8,940 nt of DNA from an uncultured Collinsella sp. (GCA_958421035.1 CATZKS010000082.1:1-8940); one strand, 5' to 3'; counted from the first letter of the stretch, positions 1 through 6,957 are shown. Notes: generated from the sequence alone by a model not told the origin. Translations and numbers: made by a program.

Positions 1-78
1 CAAGGGCTGATGCCGTAACTGTTTTGCAAGTTTTGGCGGCGTCCCTCAGCGCGGCGCCGCATATCGAAAGGTAGAGAC

Positions 79-1278
79 ATGGCCGAGATCGTTCTCAAAC
101 ATGTTCAGAAGGTGTATCCCAACAACGAGTCAAAAAAGAAGGGCTTCTTTGGCAAAAAGAAGAAGACCGAGGAGAAGAAGCACAACCTCAAGGTTACCGA
201 GGACGGTGTGCTCGCTGTAGAGGACTTCAACCTCACCGTTCACGACCAGGAGTTCGTCGTCCTCGTTGGCCCCTCTGGCTGCGGTAAGTCCACGACGATG
301 CGCATGGTCGCCGGCCTGGAGGACATTACCTCGGGCGATGTGCTCATCGACGGCAAGCGTGTCAACGACGTGGCGCCCAAGGACCGCGACATCGCCATGG
401 TGTTCCAGAGCTACGCTCTGTACCCCAATATGACGGTGTACGAGAACATGGCATTTACGCTCGAGCTCAAGAAGGTTCCCAAGGACGAGATCGACCGCAA
501 GGTTCGCTCTGCTGCCGAGATTCTGGGCATTACCGAGTACCTCGACCGTAAGCCCAAGGCGCTCTCCGGCGGCCAGCGCCAGCGTGTCGCTATCGGCCGC
601 GCCATCGTGCGTGACCCCAAGGTCTTCCTGATGGACGAGCCGCTGTCCAACCTGGACGCCAAGCTTCGTAACCAGATGCGTGCCGAGCTCATTAAGCTGC
701 GCCACGAGATCAAGGGCACGTTCATTTATGTTACTCACGACCAGACCGAGGCTATGACCCTCGGTGACCGTATCGTGGTCATGAAGGACGGCGTTGTCCA
801 GCAGATCGCCACGCCGCAGGAGGTCTTCAACCATCCCGCGAACATCTTCGTCGCCGGCTTCATCGGCGTGCCGCAGATGAACTTCTTCGATGCCCAGCTG
901 GTGCGCTCGGGCAACGGCTTTACCGTCAAGACCGAGGATATGAACGTGGCGCTCGCCCCCGAGACTTGCGCTCAGCTTGCCCTCAACTGGGACGGCGGCG
1001 ACGTGAAGGAGATTACGGCCGGCGTGCGTCCCGAGCAGATCCTGCTTGCCGACAAGGGCGAGGAGGGCGCGCTCCAGGGTACCGTCGAGGTGACCGAGCT
1101 CATGGGCTCGACCGAGCATGTCCACGTGACCGCTCCCGACGGCCAGTTTGTCCTGATTATCCCCGTCGTCGACCTCGAGGCCAAGGGCGCGCTCAAGGCT
1201 GGCGACACCATCTGGTTCAAGTTCGAGAAGAACGCGACCCACCTCTTCGATAAGGTCTCTGGCAAGAACCTTATCTAG
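79..1278 (+). CDS. ugpC: Sugar ABC transporter ATP-binding protein (MsmK/UgpC/MalK type)
   Basis: This 399-residue protein is the cytoplasmic ATPase that energises carbohydrate ABC importers. Members of this family are often shared by several sugar permeases, so the substrate cannot be fixed from this gene alone. Visible motifs are Walker A GPSGCGKST (64-72), Q-loop Gln110, signature LSGGQ (162-166), Walker B VFLMDE (182-187), D-loop SNLD (190-193) and switch His220. Residues from about 250 form the C-terminal regulatory OB/TOBE region typical of MalK-like ATPases, including GVRPEQILL. The start at 79 is supported by AAAGG at 67-71 with a 7-nt spacer. Unusual is a lysine-rich insert at about residues 17-38, between the first beta strand and the VEDFNL segment, which short homologues such as streptococcal MsmK lack. 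No permease or binding-protein genes lie next to it in the window, and a strong terminator follows, so it is the last gene of its transcript. Family call is firm; the exact paralogue name is not. Confidence 0.95.
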   Translation: MAEIVLKHVQKVYPNNESKKKGFFGKKKKTEEKKHNLKVTEDGVLAVEDFNLTVHDQEFVVLVGPSGCGKSTTMRMVAGLEDITSGDVLIDGKRVNDVAPKDRDIAMVFQSYALYPNMTVYENMAFTLELKKVPKDEIDRKVRSAAEILGITEYLDRKPKALSGGQRQRVAIGRAIVRDPKVFLMDEPLSNLDAKLRNQMRAELIKLRHEIKGTFIYVTHDQTEAMTLGDRIVVMKDGVVQQIATPQEVFNHPANIFVAGFIGVPQMNFFDAQLVRSGNGFTVKTEDMNVALAPETCAQLALNWDGGDVKEITAGVRPEQILLADKGEEGALQGTVEVTELMGSTEHVHVTAPDGQFVLIIPVVDLEAKGALKAGDTIWFKFEKNATHLFDKVSGKNLI

Positions 1279-1346
1279 GCCCGGCGCATCCAGGCCCTCC
1301 CTTTGGGCGACTGCGGTATTGCCATCCTTTTGCCGCGGTCACATAT

Positions 1347-1390
1347 AAGGCTCCCCTCCCGTCCACTGGGCGAGAGGGGAGCCTTTCTTT
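1347..1390 (+). terminator. Intrinsic terminator of the ABC ATPase gene
   Basis: A perfect 12-bp stem pairs AAGGCTCCCCTC (1347-1358) with GAGGGGAGCCTT (1374-1385) around a 15-nt loop. It is followed by the T-rich tail TTTCTTTGT. It lies 68 nt after the stop codon on the same strand, in the convergent region before glgP. Confidence 0.9.
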
Positions 1391-1417
1391 GTGTTGGGGC
1401 TGTCTGACCGGTCGTTT

Positions 1418-1474
1418 GTCTCGATCTGTAACGGGTGAGGCTGATTTCGGACGTTAGATGTTACAGATCGAGAC
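1418..1474. repeat. Inverted-repeat element, copy 1 of 3
   Basis: Perfect 15-bp arms GTCTCGATCTGTAAC (1418-1432) and GTTACAGATCGAGAC (1460-1474) flank a 27-nt centre (1433-1459). This is the most symmetrical of three tandem copies in the non-coding space between two convergent genes. It lies beyond the terminator of the upstream gene and lacks a T-tract, so it does not look like a terminator. It resembles REP/MITE-type repeats or a paired protein-binding site; the function is not known to me. Confidence 0.85.
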
Positions 1475-1498
1475 GGTTCCGCTGAGCTAACCATTTCA

Positions 1499-1553
1499 TC
1501 TAAATCTGTAACACCAAAGGTGAATTTCAGCTGCTAGATGTTACAGATCGAGA
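1499..1553. repeat. Inverted-repeat element, copy 2 of 3
   Basis: The right arm GTTACAGATCGAGA (1540-1553) is identical to copy 1. The left arm TCTAAATCTGTAAC (1499-1512) differs at two positions (1502 and 1503), which break pairing near the outer end. The centre (1513-1539) is again exactly 27 nt, although its sequence mostly differs from copy 1. The shared centre features are GG at positions 7-8, TT at 13-14 and TAG near the right end. Confidence 0.8.
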
Positions 1554-1574
1554 TTGACCCAGGGGGGCGGTATG

Positions 1575-1629
1575 TCTCAATCTGTAACAGCTGGGGCCGT
1601 TTCTACCGAGTAGCTGTTACAGATCGAGA
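1575..1629. repeat. Inverted-repeat element, copy 3 of 3
   Basis: The left arm TCTCAATCTGTAAC (1575-1588) pairs with GTTACAGATCGAGA (1616-1629), with one A/C mismatch (1579 against 1625). The pairing extends inward by AGCT (1589-1592) to AGCT (1612-1615), giving 18-nt arms. The distance between the 14-nt core arms is again 27 nt. The next 40 bp up to the glgP terminator hold nothing recognisable. Confidence 0.83.
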
Positions 1630-1669
1630 TTCTTCGGTCGAGTCGGGTCACAGGGTAACGTGCGGGCAC

Positions 1670-1700
1670 AAAAAACGGAGCCGTGTTGCCACGACTCCGT
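1670..1700 (-). terminator. Intrinsic terminator of glgP
   Basis: Read on the minus strand, an 11-bp stem (1690-1700 with 1675-1685, loop 1686-1689) is followed by six T residues (A-run 1670-1675 on the + strand). One pair (1681/1694) is C/A on the + strand but a G-U wobble on the minus strand. That fits a minus-strand transcript. The hairpin begins 30 nt after the glgP stop codon. Confidence 0.88.
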
Positions 1701-1730
1701 TTCTCAAGAGGATGGGTAAGGGAAGCGAAA

Positions 1731-3998
1731 TTAGCTCAGGTGCCAAATCTCGTCGTTGTACTGGGAGATCGTGCGGTCAGACGAGAAGGTGCCGGCGTTG
1801 GCGATATTGATGAGCGTCTTGCGCATCCAGGCGTCCTGGTCCTCGTAGTCGGCCAACACGCGCTCCTTGGTCTGGATGTACTCCTCGATGTCGAGCAGGG
1901 CCATAAACCAGTCCTTGCCCTTAATGTCATCGTGCAGGCGCTGCAGGCGCTCGACGTTGCCGGTCGCCATAAAGGCCGGGTTGGTGATGAAGTCCACCAG
2001 CAGTTTAATGCCGGGCTTGCGGTAGAGCACACCGGCGTCATAGGTGCCGTCGGCATAGAGCTGCTCGACCTGTTTGGACGAGGCACCAAAGGTATAGATA
2101 TTCTCGTCGCCCACGAGCTCGGCAATCTCCACGTTGGCGCCGTCGAGCGTGCACAGGGTTAGGGCGCCGTTGAGCATGAACTTCATGTTGGAGGTGCCGC
2201 TCGCCTCCTTGGAGGCCAGGCTGATCTGCTCGGAGATATCAGCGGCGGGGATCACGCGCTCGGCGGCGGTGACGTTGTAGTTCTCGATCATGACGACCTG
2301 CAGGTAGGGAGCCACGTCGGGGTCGTTTGCAATCCACTGCGACAGCGTCAAGATCAGATGGATGATGTCCTGCGCGATAGTGTAGGCAGGCGCCGCCTTG
2401 CCGCCAAAGATGATGGTGACGGGGTGCTTAGGTCTGTTGCCGTTCTTGATATCGAGGTACTTCCAGATGATGTAGAGCGCGAGCATCTGCTGACGCTTGT
2501 ACTCGTGGATGCGCTTGACCTGGACGTCGATGATGGCGTTGGAGGGAATGGTCACGCCCTGCTCGAGCGCCATGAACTGGCGCATGATGGCCTTGGCTTC
2601 GACCTTGGTGGCGGCCAGGCGCTCAAGAACGTCCTTGTCGTCGGCGAACTTGGCGAGTTTGCTCAGATCGCCGGTGCTGCGCCAGTCGGTGCCGATCACA
2701 TCGTCGAGCAGGCTGGCGAGCGCGGGGTTGGCCCCATGGATCCAGCGGCGGAAGGTGATGCCGTTGGTCTTGTTGGAGAACTTCTTGGGATAGATCTCGT
2801 AGAACGGATGAAGCTCGGTGTCCTCCAGGATCTTGGTGTGGAGGGCGGCTACGCCGTTGATGGAGAAGCCAAAGTGGATGTCCATGTGGGCCATGTGGAC
2901 GGTGTCGTGCTCGTCGATGATGGCGACGCGCGGGTCATCGTGCTCGGCCTTCGCGATCTCATCGAGCTTGACGATAATGTCGGCGATGGCAGGGGAGACC
3001 TTCTGCAGGCTGGCGAGCGGCCACTTCTCGAGCGCCTCGGCAAGAATCGTGTGGTTAGTGTAGGCGACCATGGAGCGTACGATGGTCACGGCCTCGTCAA
3101 ACTCGATGCCATGCTCGGTGGTGAGCAAGCGAATGAGCTCGGGGATGACCATGGTGGGGTGCGTGTCGTTAATTTGGACCACGGCATAGTCGGCCAGATC
3201 GTGCAGGTTGCTGCCGCGCTCGACGGCCTCGTCGATCAGGAGCTGGGCGGCGTTGCTCACCATGAAGTACTCTTGATAGATGCGAAGTAGGCGGCCCTGC
3301 TCGTCGGAATCGTCGGGGTAGAGGAACAAGGTGAGGTTCTTGGCGATCTCGGTCTTGTCGAAGTCGATGGAGCTGCCGGGGACCAGGCCGTCGTCGACGC
3401 TCGCCAGGTCGAACAGGCGCAGGCGGTTCTTGGTGGGCTGGCCGTAACCGGGCACATCGATGTTGACGAGCTTGGAAGTAACGGCAAAATCGCCGAACTC
3501 GACGGTGTAGGAGCGGTCATCGTCGACTAGGATGTCCTGCTCACCGAGCCACTCGTCGGGGACGGCCTTCTGCTGGTTGTCGACAAAGCGCTGACGGAAC
3601 AGACCGTAGTGATAGTTGAGGCCCACGCCATCGCCGGTCAAGCCCAGCGTGGCGATGGAATCCAGGAAGCATGCGGCCAAGCGGCCCAGGCCGCCGTTGC
3701 CGAGTGACGGCTCGACCTCGAACTCCTCGATCTTGTTGAGGTCGTGGCCTGCGGCGGTGAGCTGGTCCTTAACCTCGTCGTAGATGCCGAGGTCAATCAT
3801 ATTGTTGATGAGCAGCTTGCCGATCAAAAATTCGGCGGAAATGTAATAGAGCTTTTTCTTGCCGTTGTTGAGCGGGCAGGCGGCGGAGCGCTCCTGCACG
3901 AGTTTGACCAGCAGCTTGTAAATGCGACGGTCGTCGAGCTGCTCGAGCGAGGTGCCAAAAGACTGCTCGGCGAGTTCCATGAGGTTAATTCGGGGCAT
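1731..3998 (-). CDS. glgP: Glycogen/maltodextrin (alpha-glucan) phosphorylase
   Basis: This cytoplasmic pyridoxal-phosphate enzyme releases glucose-1-phosphate from the non-reducing ends of glycogen or maltodextrins. I place the start at 3998 (755 residues, beginning MPRINLMELAEQ) because AGGAG sits 5 nt upstream (4004-4008). An in-frame ATG at 4025 lacks a comparable site. In this numbering the family motifs are YYISAEFLIG (51-60), GNGGLGRLAACFLDS (100-114), QINDTHPT (275-282), a RIHEYKRQ block near 496-503, and the cofactor motif ASGTSNMKFMLNG with Lys606 as the expected Schiff-base lysine. At about 755 residues it is shorter than E. coli GlgP (about 815) and close to the short maltodextrin phosphorylases of Gram-positives. 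It follows malQ on the same strand after 128 bp, the pairing known from malPQ operons, and ends in its own terminator. Glycogen versus maltodextrin preference cannot be read from the sequence. Confidence 0.95.
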   Translation of the reverse strand: MPRINLMELAEQSFGTSLEQLDDRRIYKLLVKLVQERSAACPLNNGKKKLYYISAEFLIGKLLINNMIDLGIYDEVKDQLTAAGHDLNKIEEFEVEPSLGNGGLGRLAACFLDSIATLGLTGDGVGLNYHYGLFRQRFVDNQQKAVPDEWLGEQDILVDDDRSYTVEFGDFAVTSKLVNIDVPGYGQPTKNRLRLFDLASVDDGLVPGSSIDFDKTEIAKNLTLFLYPDDSDEQGRLLRIYQEYFMVSNAAQLLIDEAVERGSNLHDLADYAVVQINDTHPTMVIPELIRLLTTEHGIEFDEAVTIVRSMVAYTNHTILAEALEKWPLASLQKVSPAIADIIVKLDEIAKAEHDDPRVAIIDEHDTVHMAHMDIHFGFSINGVAALHTKILEDTELHPFYEIYPKKFSNKTNGITFRRWIHGANPALASLLDDVIGTDWRSTGDLSKLAKFADDKDVLERLAATKVEAKAIMRQFMALEQGVTIPSNAIIDVQVKRIHEYKRQQMLALYIIWKYLDIKNGNRPKHPVTIIFGGKAAPAYTIAQDIIHLILTLSQWIANDPDVAPYLQVVMIENYNVTAAERVIPAADISEQISLASKEASGTSNMKFMLNGALTLCTLDGANVEIAELVGDENIYTFGASSKQVEQLYADGTYDAGVLYRKPGIKLLVDFITNPAFMATGNVERLQRLHDDIKGKDWFMALLDIEEYIQTKERVLADYEDQDAWMRKTLINIANAGTFSSDRTISQYNDEIWHLS

Positions 3999-4044
3999 GT
4001 TTTCTCCTGTGATGGGTTGTTTCATGTCTGCAATTCATAAGAAG

Positions 4045-4078
4045 CCCGCGCGAGGGGATTGGGGTGGCCTCGCACGGG
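4045..4078 (-). terminator. Hairpin between malQ and glgP (weak terminator or attenuator)
   Basis: An 11-bp stem (4068-4078 with 4045-4055, loop 4056-4067) forms on the minus strand, with one G-U wobble at 4049/4074 that would be a C/A mismatch on the + strand. The tail on the minus strand is only CTTCTTAT, a poor U-tract. It may terminate part of the malQ transcripts or mark a processing point. No convincing glgP promoter is visible in the 46 nt between the hairpin and the glgP start, so some read-through from malQ is likely. Confidence 0.5.
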
Positions 4079-4126
4079 AAAAGCAAGCGCGTCCGCACGG
4101 TGGGGAGGGGTCGGGCGCGGTGGCTC

Positions 4127-5632
4127 CTATTGAGGAAGCTCGATTTCGGCTTCCGACGGGATGCGGAAGTAGGTCTCGGTCCAGTCGGTGAGTTTGTGCT
4201 CGAGCTCGCGGGTGATGGCGCCGTCGAGCATGCGCCAGGTCCAGTTGCCGCCCAGCGTGGCAGGGGTGTTGATGCGCGCCTCGTTGCCCAAGTTGAGCAG
4301 GTCCTGCATGGTGTAGATGCACGTGTCGCTTACGCTGGCGGCGATGGTGCGATTGAGTGCATCTGCCATGGGTTCGCCGGCCTGCTGATGGGTGTACAGG
4401 GCTGCCTGCTCGCGCTGACGCGGGGTGGCCGTTCCCTCAAACCAACCGCGCGCCGTCTCGTTGTCGTGGGTGCCCACATAGGCGACGGTGTTGGCGATGT
4501 AGTTATGCGGCAGGTAGTACGAGTTGGTGCCCTCAAAGGCAAACTGCAGGATCTTCATGCCGGGGAAGCCCGAGTTGTCGCGCATGTCGATGACGCCGGG
4601 GGTGAGGAAGCCCAGGTCCTCGGCGATGATGGGCAGCGTGCCGAGCTTTTCCTCGAGCGTCTTGAAGAACTTGAGGCCGGGACCCTGCGTCCACGAACCG
4701 TAGGACGAATCGGGCGAGGAGAACGGCACCTCCCAATAGGCCTCGAAGCCGCGGAAGTGATCCAGGCGGATGACGTCGTACATGTCGAGGGCGGCGCGAA
4801 TGCGGCCCTCCCACCAGGAGAAGCCGTCGGACTCCATGGCGTCCCAGTCGTAGATGGGGTTGCCCCAGTACTGGCCGGTGGCCGAGAACTGGTCGGGCGG
4901 CGTGCCGGCGACGCTCACGGGATTGCCGGCGGCGTTGATCTTAAAGAGCTCAGGCGTCGCCCACATCTCGACGGAGTCACGCGAGACATAGATGGGCAGG
5001 TCGCCGATGATGAGAATGTCGCGCTCGTTGGCATAGGCCTTGAGGCGGCTCCACTGGCGATCGAAGAAGTACTGCGTCATCTGGTGGTAGAGCATACGCG
5101 CCGGATGGTCGGCGCAGACCTTGGCGGAAGCCTCGCCGCGGGTGCGGAGCTCCGCGGGCCACTCCCAAAACGCCTTGAGACCGCACTCCTCTTTGACGGT
5201 CATGAACTCACAGTAGGGGATGAGCCAGTCCTCGTTGGCCTGGATAAAGTCATCGAAATTGGCCGGCTTGTCGGCAGCAAAGCGCTCAGCGGCGCGGTCG
5301 AGAATCTGACGGCGGCCGCCAAAGATAGCACCGTAGTCGACATTGCTGGGGTCGGATCCCAGATACACGCCATCGATATCGCGCTGCTCCAGATACCCTG
5401 CCTCGATAAGCTCGGCAAAGTCGATAAAGTTGGGGTTGCCTGCGCGGGCCGAGAACGACTGATAGGGCGAATCGCCATAGCTGGTCGTCGTAAGGGGCAG
5501 AATCTGCCAGTAATGTTGTTTGCACGAGGCGAGAAAATCGACGAAGTCGTAGGCATTCCAGCCAAAGCCGCCGATTCCGTATGGTCCGGGCAGAGATGAG
5601 ACGGGCATGAGGACGCCGCTTGCACGCTCCAT
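4127..5632 (-). CDS. malQ: 4-alpha-glucanotransferase (amylomaltase)
   Basis: MalQ (GH77) transfers glucan chains between maltodextrins, freeing glucose and making longer chains that phosphorylase can degrade. The protein is 501 residues from the ATG at 5632 and begins MERASGVLMPVSSLPGPYGIG, matching the usual family start. GGTGA lies 8 nt upstream of this ATG. In-frame TTG (5647) and GTG (5644) codons are possible but sit almost on top of the AGAAGG further upstream. Catalytic residues of the family are visible: nucleophile Asp291 in RLDHFRG, acid/base Glu338 in IIAEDLG, and Asp390 in THDNETARGWF. The length is standard for the compact bacterial type, without the N-terminal extension of E. 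coli MalQ. It is the first gene of a probable malQ-glgP unit. A promoter with a palindrome lies upstream (5718-5747), suggesting repressor control. Confidence 0.95.
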   Translation of the reverse strand: MERASGVLMPVSSLPGPYGIGGFGWNAYDFVDFLASCKQHYWQILPLTTTSYGDSPYQSFSARAGNPNFIDFAELIEAGYLEQRDIDGVYLGSDPSNVDYGAIFGGRRQILDRAAERFAADKPANFDDFIQANEDWLIPYCEFMTVKEECGLKAFWEWPAELRTRGEASAKVCADHPARMLYHQMTQYFFDRQWSRLKAYANERDILIIGDLPIYVSRDSVEMWATPELFKINAAGNPVSVAGTPPDQFSATGQYWGNPIYDWDAMESDGFSWWEGRIRAALDMYDVIRLDHFRGFEAYWEVPFSSPDSSYGSWTQGPGLKFFKTLEEKLGTLPIIAEDLGFLTPGVIDMRDNSGFPGMKILQFAFEGTNSYYLPHNYIANTVAYVGTHDNETARGWFEGTATPRQREQAALYTHQQAGEPMADALNRTIAASVSDTCIYTMQDLLNLGNEARINTPATLGGNWTWRMLDGAITRELEHKLTDWTETYFRIPSEAEIELPQ

Positions 5633-5717
5633 GAATGCGCTCACCAACCTTCTTGTTGTGGGGTCGGCCTGCCGATGGGTGTGCAGTCCGCCTCCGATGT
5701 TCTGATTCGATACGCCT

Positions 5718-5747
5718 ATTGTAAAACATGTTGTTTAAACATGTACA
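5718..5747 (-). promoter_or_regulatory. Candidate malQ promoter
   Basis: On the minus strand, TGTACA (5742-5747, four of six matches to the -35 consensus) is separated by 18 bp from TACAAT (5718-5723, five of six matches to the -10 consensus). Transcription would begin near 5711, giving a leader of about 80 nt before malQ. The surrounding 5700-5765 stretch is clearly more AT-rich than the genes on either side. Confidence 0.45.
5726..5744. promoter_or_regulatory. Candidate operator: inverted repeat in the malQ promoter
   Basis: ACATGTT (5726-5732) and AACATGT (5738-5744) form a perfect 7-5-7 inverted repeat that fills the -35/-10 spacer and overlaps the -35 box. A bound dimer there would block RNA polymerase, so a repressor is plausible. 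The regulator is not encoded in this window and I do not recognise the motif. Confidence 0.4.
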
Positions 5748-5796
5748 GGCAAGATAAAAAAGTTGGTCGATTTTCGGCGAATGGTTACATGCCATG

Positions 5797-5830
5797 AAAA
5801 AGCCCCGACCTCACAACGTGAGATCGGGGC
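5797..5830 (-). terminator. Intrinsic terminator of galE
   Basis: A 13-bp stem (5818-5830 with 5802-5814) with a 3-nt loop is followed on the minus strand by five T residues (5797-5801). One pair (5809/5823) is G-U only on the minus strand, consistent with termination of galE, whose stop codon lies 22 nt upstream. It separates galE transcription from malQ. Confidence 0.9.
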
Positions 5831-5852
5831 AAGAGCGGTATGTGGGTTTTTG

Positions 5853-6914
5853 CTACTCGGCGTCGGCGAAGCCGTTGGGGTTGTGGCTCTGCCAGTTCCA
5901 GCTATCGCGGCACATGTCCGCGATGTCGTACTGGGCCTTCCAGCCCATCATGCGCTCGGCCTTGGAGGCATCGCACCAGTTGGCAGCGATGTCGCCGGCG
6001 CGGCGCTCGCGGATCACGTAGGGCAGCTCCTTGCCACAAGCCTTGGAGAAGGCAGCGACGACCTCGAGTACCGAGGTGCCGGTGCCGGTGCCCAGGTTAA
6101 AGATCTCGACGCCGGTCTTGCCGTTCATCCAGTTAAGGGCGGCAACATGACCCGAGGCCAGGTCGCACACGTGGATGTAGTCGCGCACGCCGGTGCCGTC
6201 GGGGGTGGGGTAGTCGTTGCCAAAGACCTGAACGGCCTCGAGCTTGCCCACGGCAACCTGGGCGACATAGGGCACCAGGTTGTTGGGGATGCCCTTGGGA
6301 TCCTCGCCGATCAGGCCCGACGGATGGGCGCCGATGGGATTGAAATAACGGAGTAACACGACGTCCCACTCGGGGTCGGCGGTGTGGACGTCCATAAGGA
6401 TCTGCTCGATCATCCACTTGGTCCAACCATAGGGGTTGGTCGCGGGCTTCTTAGGATCCTCCTCGGTGACGGGCGGGTTGTCCGGGTCGCCGTAGACGGT
6501 CGAGGAGCTCGAGAAGATGATGGACTTGCAGCCATGGTTGCGCATGACGTCGATGAGCACCAGGGTGTTCTCGATGTTGTTGTGGTAGTACTCGACGGGC
6601 TTGCTCACCGACTCGCCGACGGCCTTAAAGCCGGCAAAGTGGATGACGCGGTCGATCTGATGGGTATCGAAGATCTTGTTCATCGCATCGCGGTCGAGCA
6701 CGTTGGCCTCGTAGAAGGTGAGGTTCTTGGCGGCCTCGTCGCCCACGATGGTCTTGACGCGGTCGACGGCGACGGCGCTGGAGTTGGAGAGATCATCGAC
6801 GATGACGACCTGGTAGCCACCCTCGAGCAGCTGAACGACGGTGTGCGAGCCGATAAAGCCGGCGCCACCGGTAACGAGGACACAGGTGTCTTTGGGGTCG
6901 AGTGCTTTGGACAT
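5853..6914 (-). CDS. galE: UDP-glucose 4-epimerase
   Basis: GalE interconverts UDP-glucose and UDP-galactose in the cytoplasm, serving the Leloir pathway and supplying sugar nucleotides for envelope glycans. The 353-residue protein is an extended short-chain dehydrogenase. Its NAD-binding GGAGFIG motif lies at 16-22, the FSSSSTVYG block at 134-142 contains the expected catalytic Ser137, and the YGWTK motif gives Tyr162 and Lys166. The UDP-binding RRAGD (304-308) and a family-typical C-terminus WNWQSHNPNGF are present. AGGAG (6920-6924) lies 5 nt before the ATG at 6914, fixing the start. At the position of E. coli Tyr299, which limits substrate size, this protein has Asn312, so it may also accept N-acetylated sugar nucleotides (inference). 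It has its own terminator, and a possible -10 box (6952-6957) lies upstream. No galK or galT is in the window. Confidence 0.95.
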   Translation of the reverse strand: MSKALDPKDTCVLVTGGAGFIGSHTVVQLLEGGYQVVIVDDLSNSSAVAVDRVKTIVGDEAAKNLTFYEANVLDRDAMNKIFDTHQIDRVIHFAGFKAVGESVSKPVEYYHNNIENTLVLIDVMRNHGCKSIIFSSSSTVYGDPDNPPVTEEDPKKPATNPYGWTKWMIEQILMDVHTADPEWDVVLLRYFNPIGAHPSGLIGEDPKGIPNNLVPYVAQVAVGKLEAVQVFGNDYPTPDGTGVRDYIHVCDLASGHVAALNWMNGKTGVEIFNLGTGTGTSVLEVVAAFSKACGKELPYVIRERRAGDIAANWCDASKAERMMGWKAQYDIADMCRDSWNWQSHNPNGFADAE

Positions 6915-6951
6915 GTAGTCTCCTATCGAATCAGGAACACTTCTTCAGGGG

Positions 6952-6957
6952 AGTATA
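6952..6957 (-). promoter_or_regulatory. Possible galE -10 box
   Basis: TATACT on the minus strand matches five of six bases of the -10 consensus and would start transcription near 6945, about 30 nt before the galE start. No good -35 element stands at 16-18 bp spacing, so this is tentative. It is the best candidate in the 266-bp divergent region. Confidence 0.35.

Noticed and set aside
1..78. Promoter upstream of the ABC ATPase gene
   Set aside because: GTTTTG repeats (21-26, 30-35) and the palindrome GCGGCGCCGC (51-60) are visible, but no acceptable -35/-10 pair; only the ribosome-binding site at 67-71 is convincing.
130..1242. 370-codon minus-strand frame opposite the ABC ATPase
   Set aside because: Antisense shadow of a well-conserved ATPase; composition rich in Leu, Val, Gly, Asp and His is typical of such mirrors.
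1418..1629. CRISPR array
   Set aside because: The invariant repeat is only 14 nt, each has an inverted partner, unit spacing is 80 and 76 bp, and no cas gene is present.
1418..1629. Integron attC sites (AAC...GTT ends of the arms)
   Set aside because: The arms end in GTAAC and GTTACAG, which do not fit the RYYYAAC/GTTRRRY core sites, there are no cassette genes between copies, and no integrase is visible.
1538..1810. 90-codon + strand frame crossing the third inverted repeat and the glgP terminator
   Set aside because: It runs through repeats, a terminator and the 3' end of glgP; the translation is low-complexity and Arg-rich.
2358..3290. 310-codon + strand frame opposite glgP
   Set aside because: Antisense shadow of glgP with no domain or ribosome-binding site of its own.
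3999..4025. Upstream in-frame ATG of glgP at 4025
   Set aside because: The ATG at 3998 has AGGAG at a 5-nt spacer, whereas 4025 has no such site.
4064..5599. 511-codon open frame on the + strand opposite malQ
   Set aside because: It is a shadow of malQ in GC-rich DNA; the translation has no recognisable domain and malQ with its catalytic residues clearly occupies the other strand.
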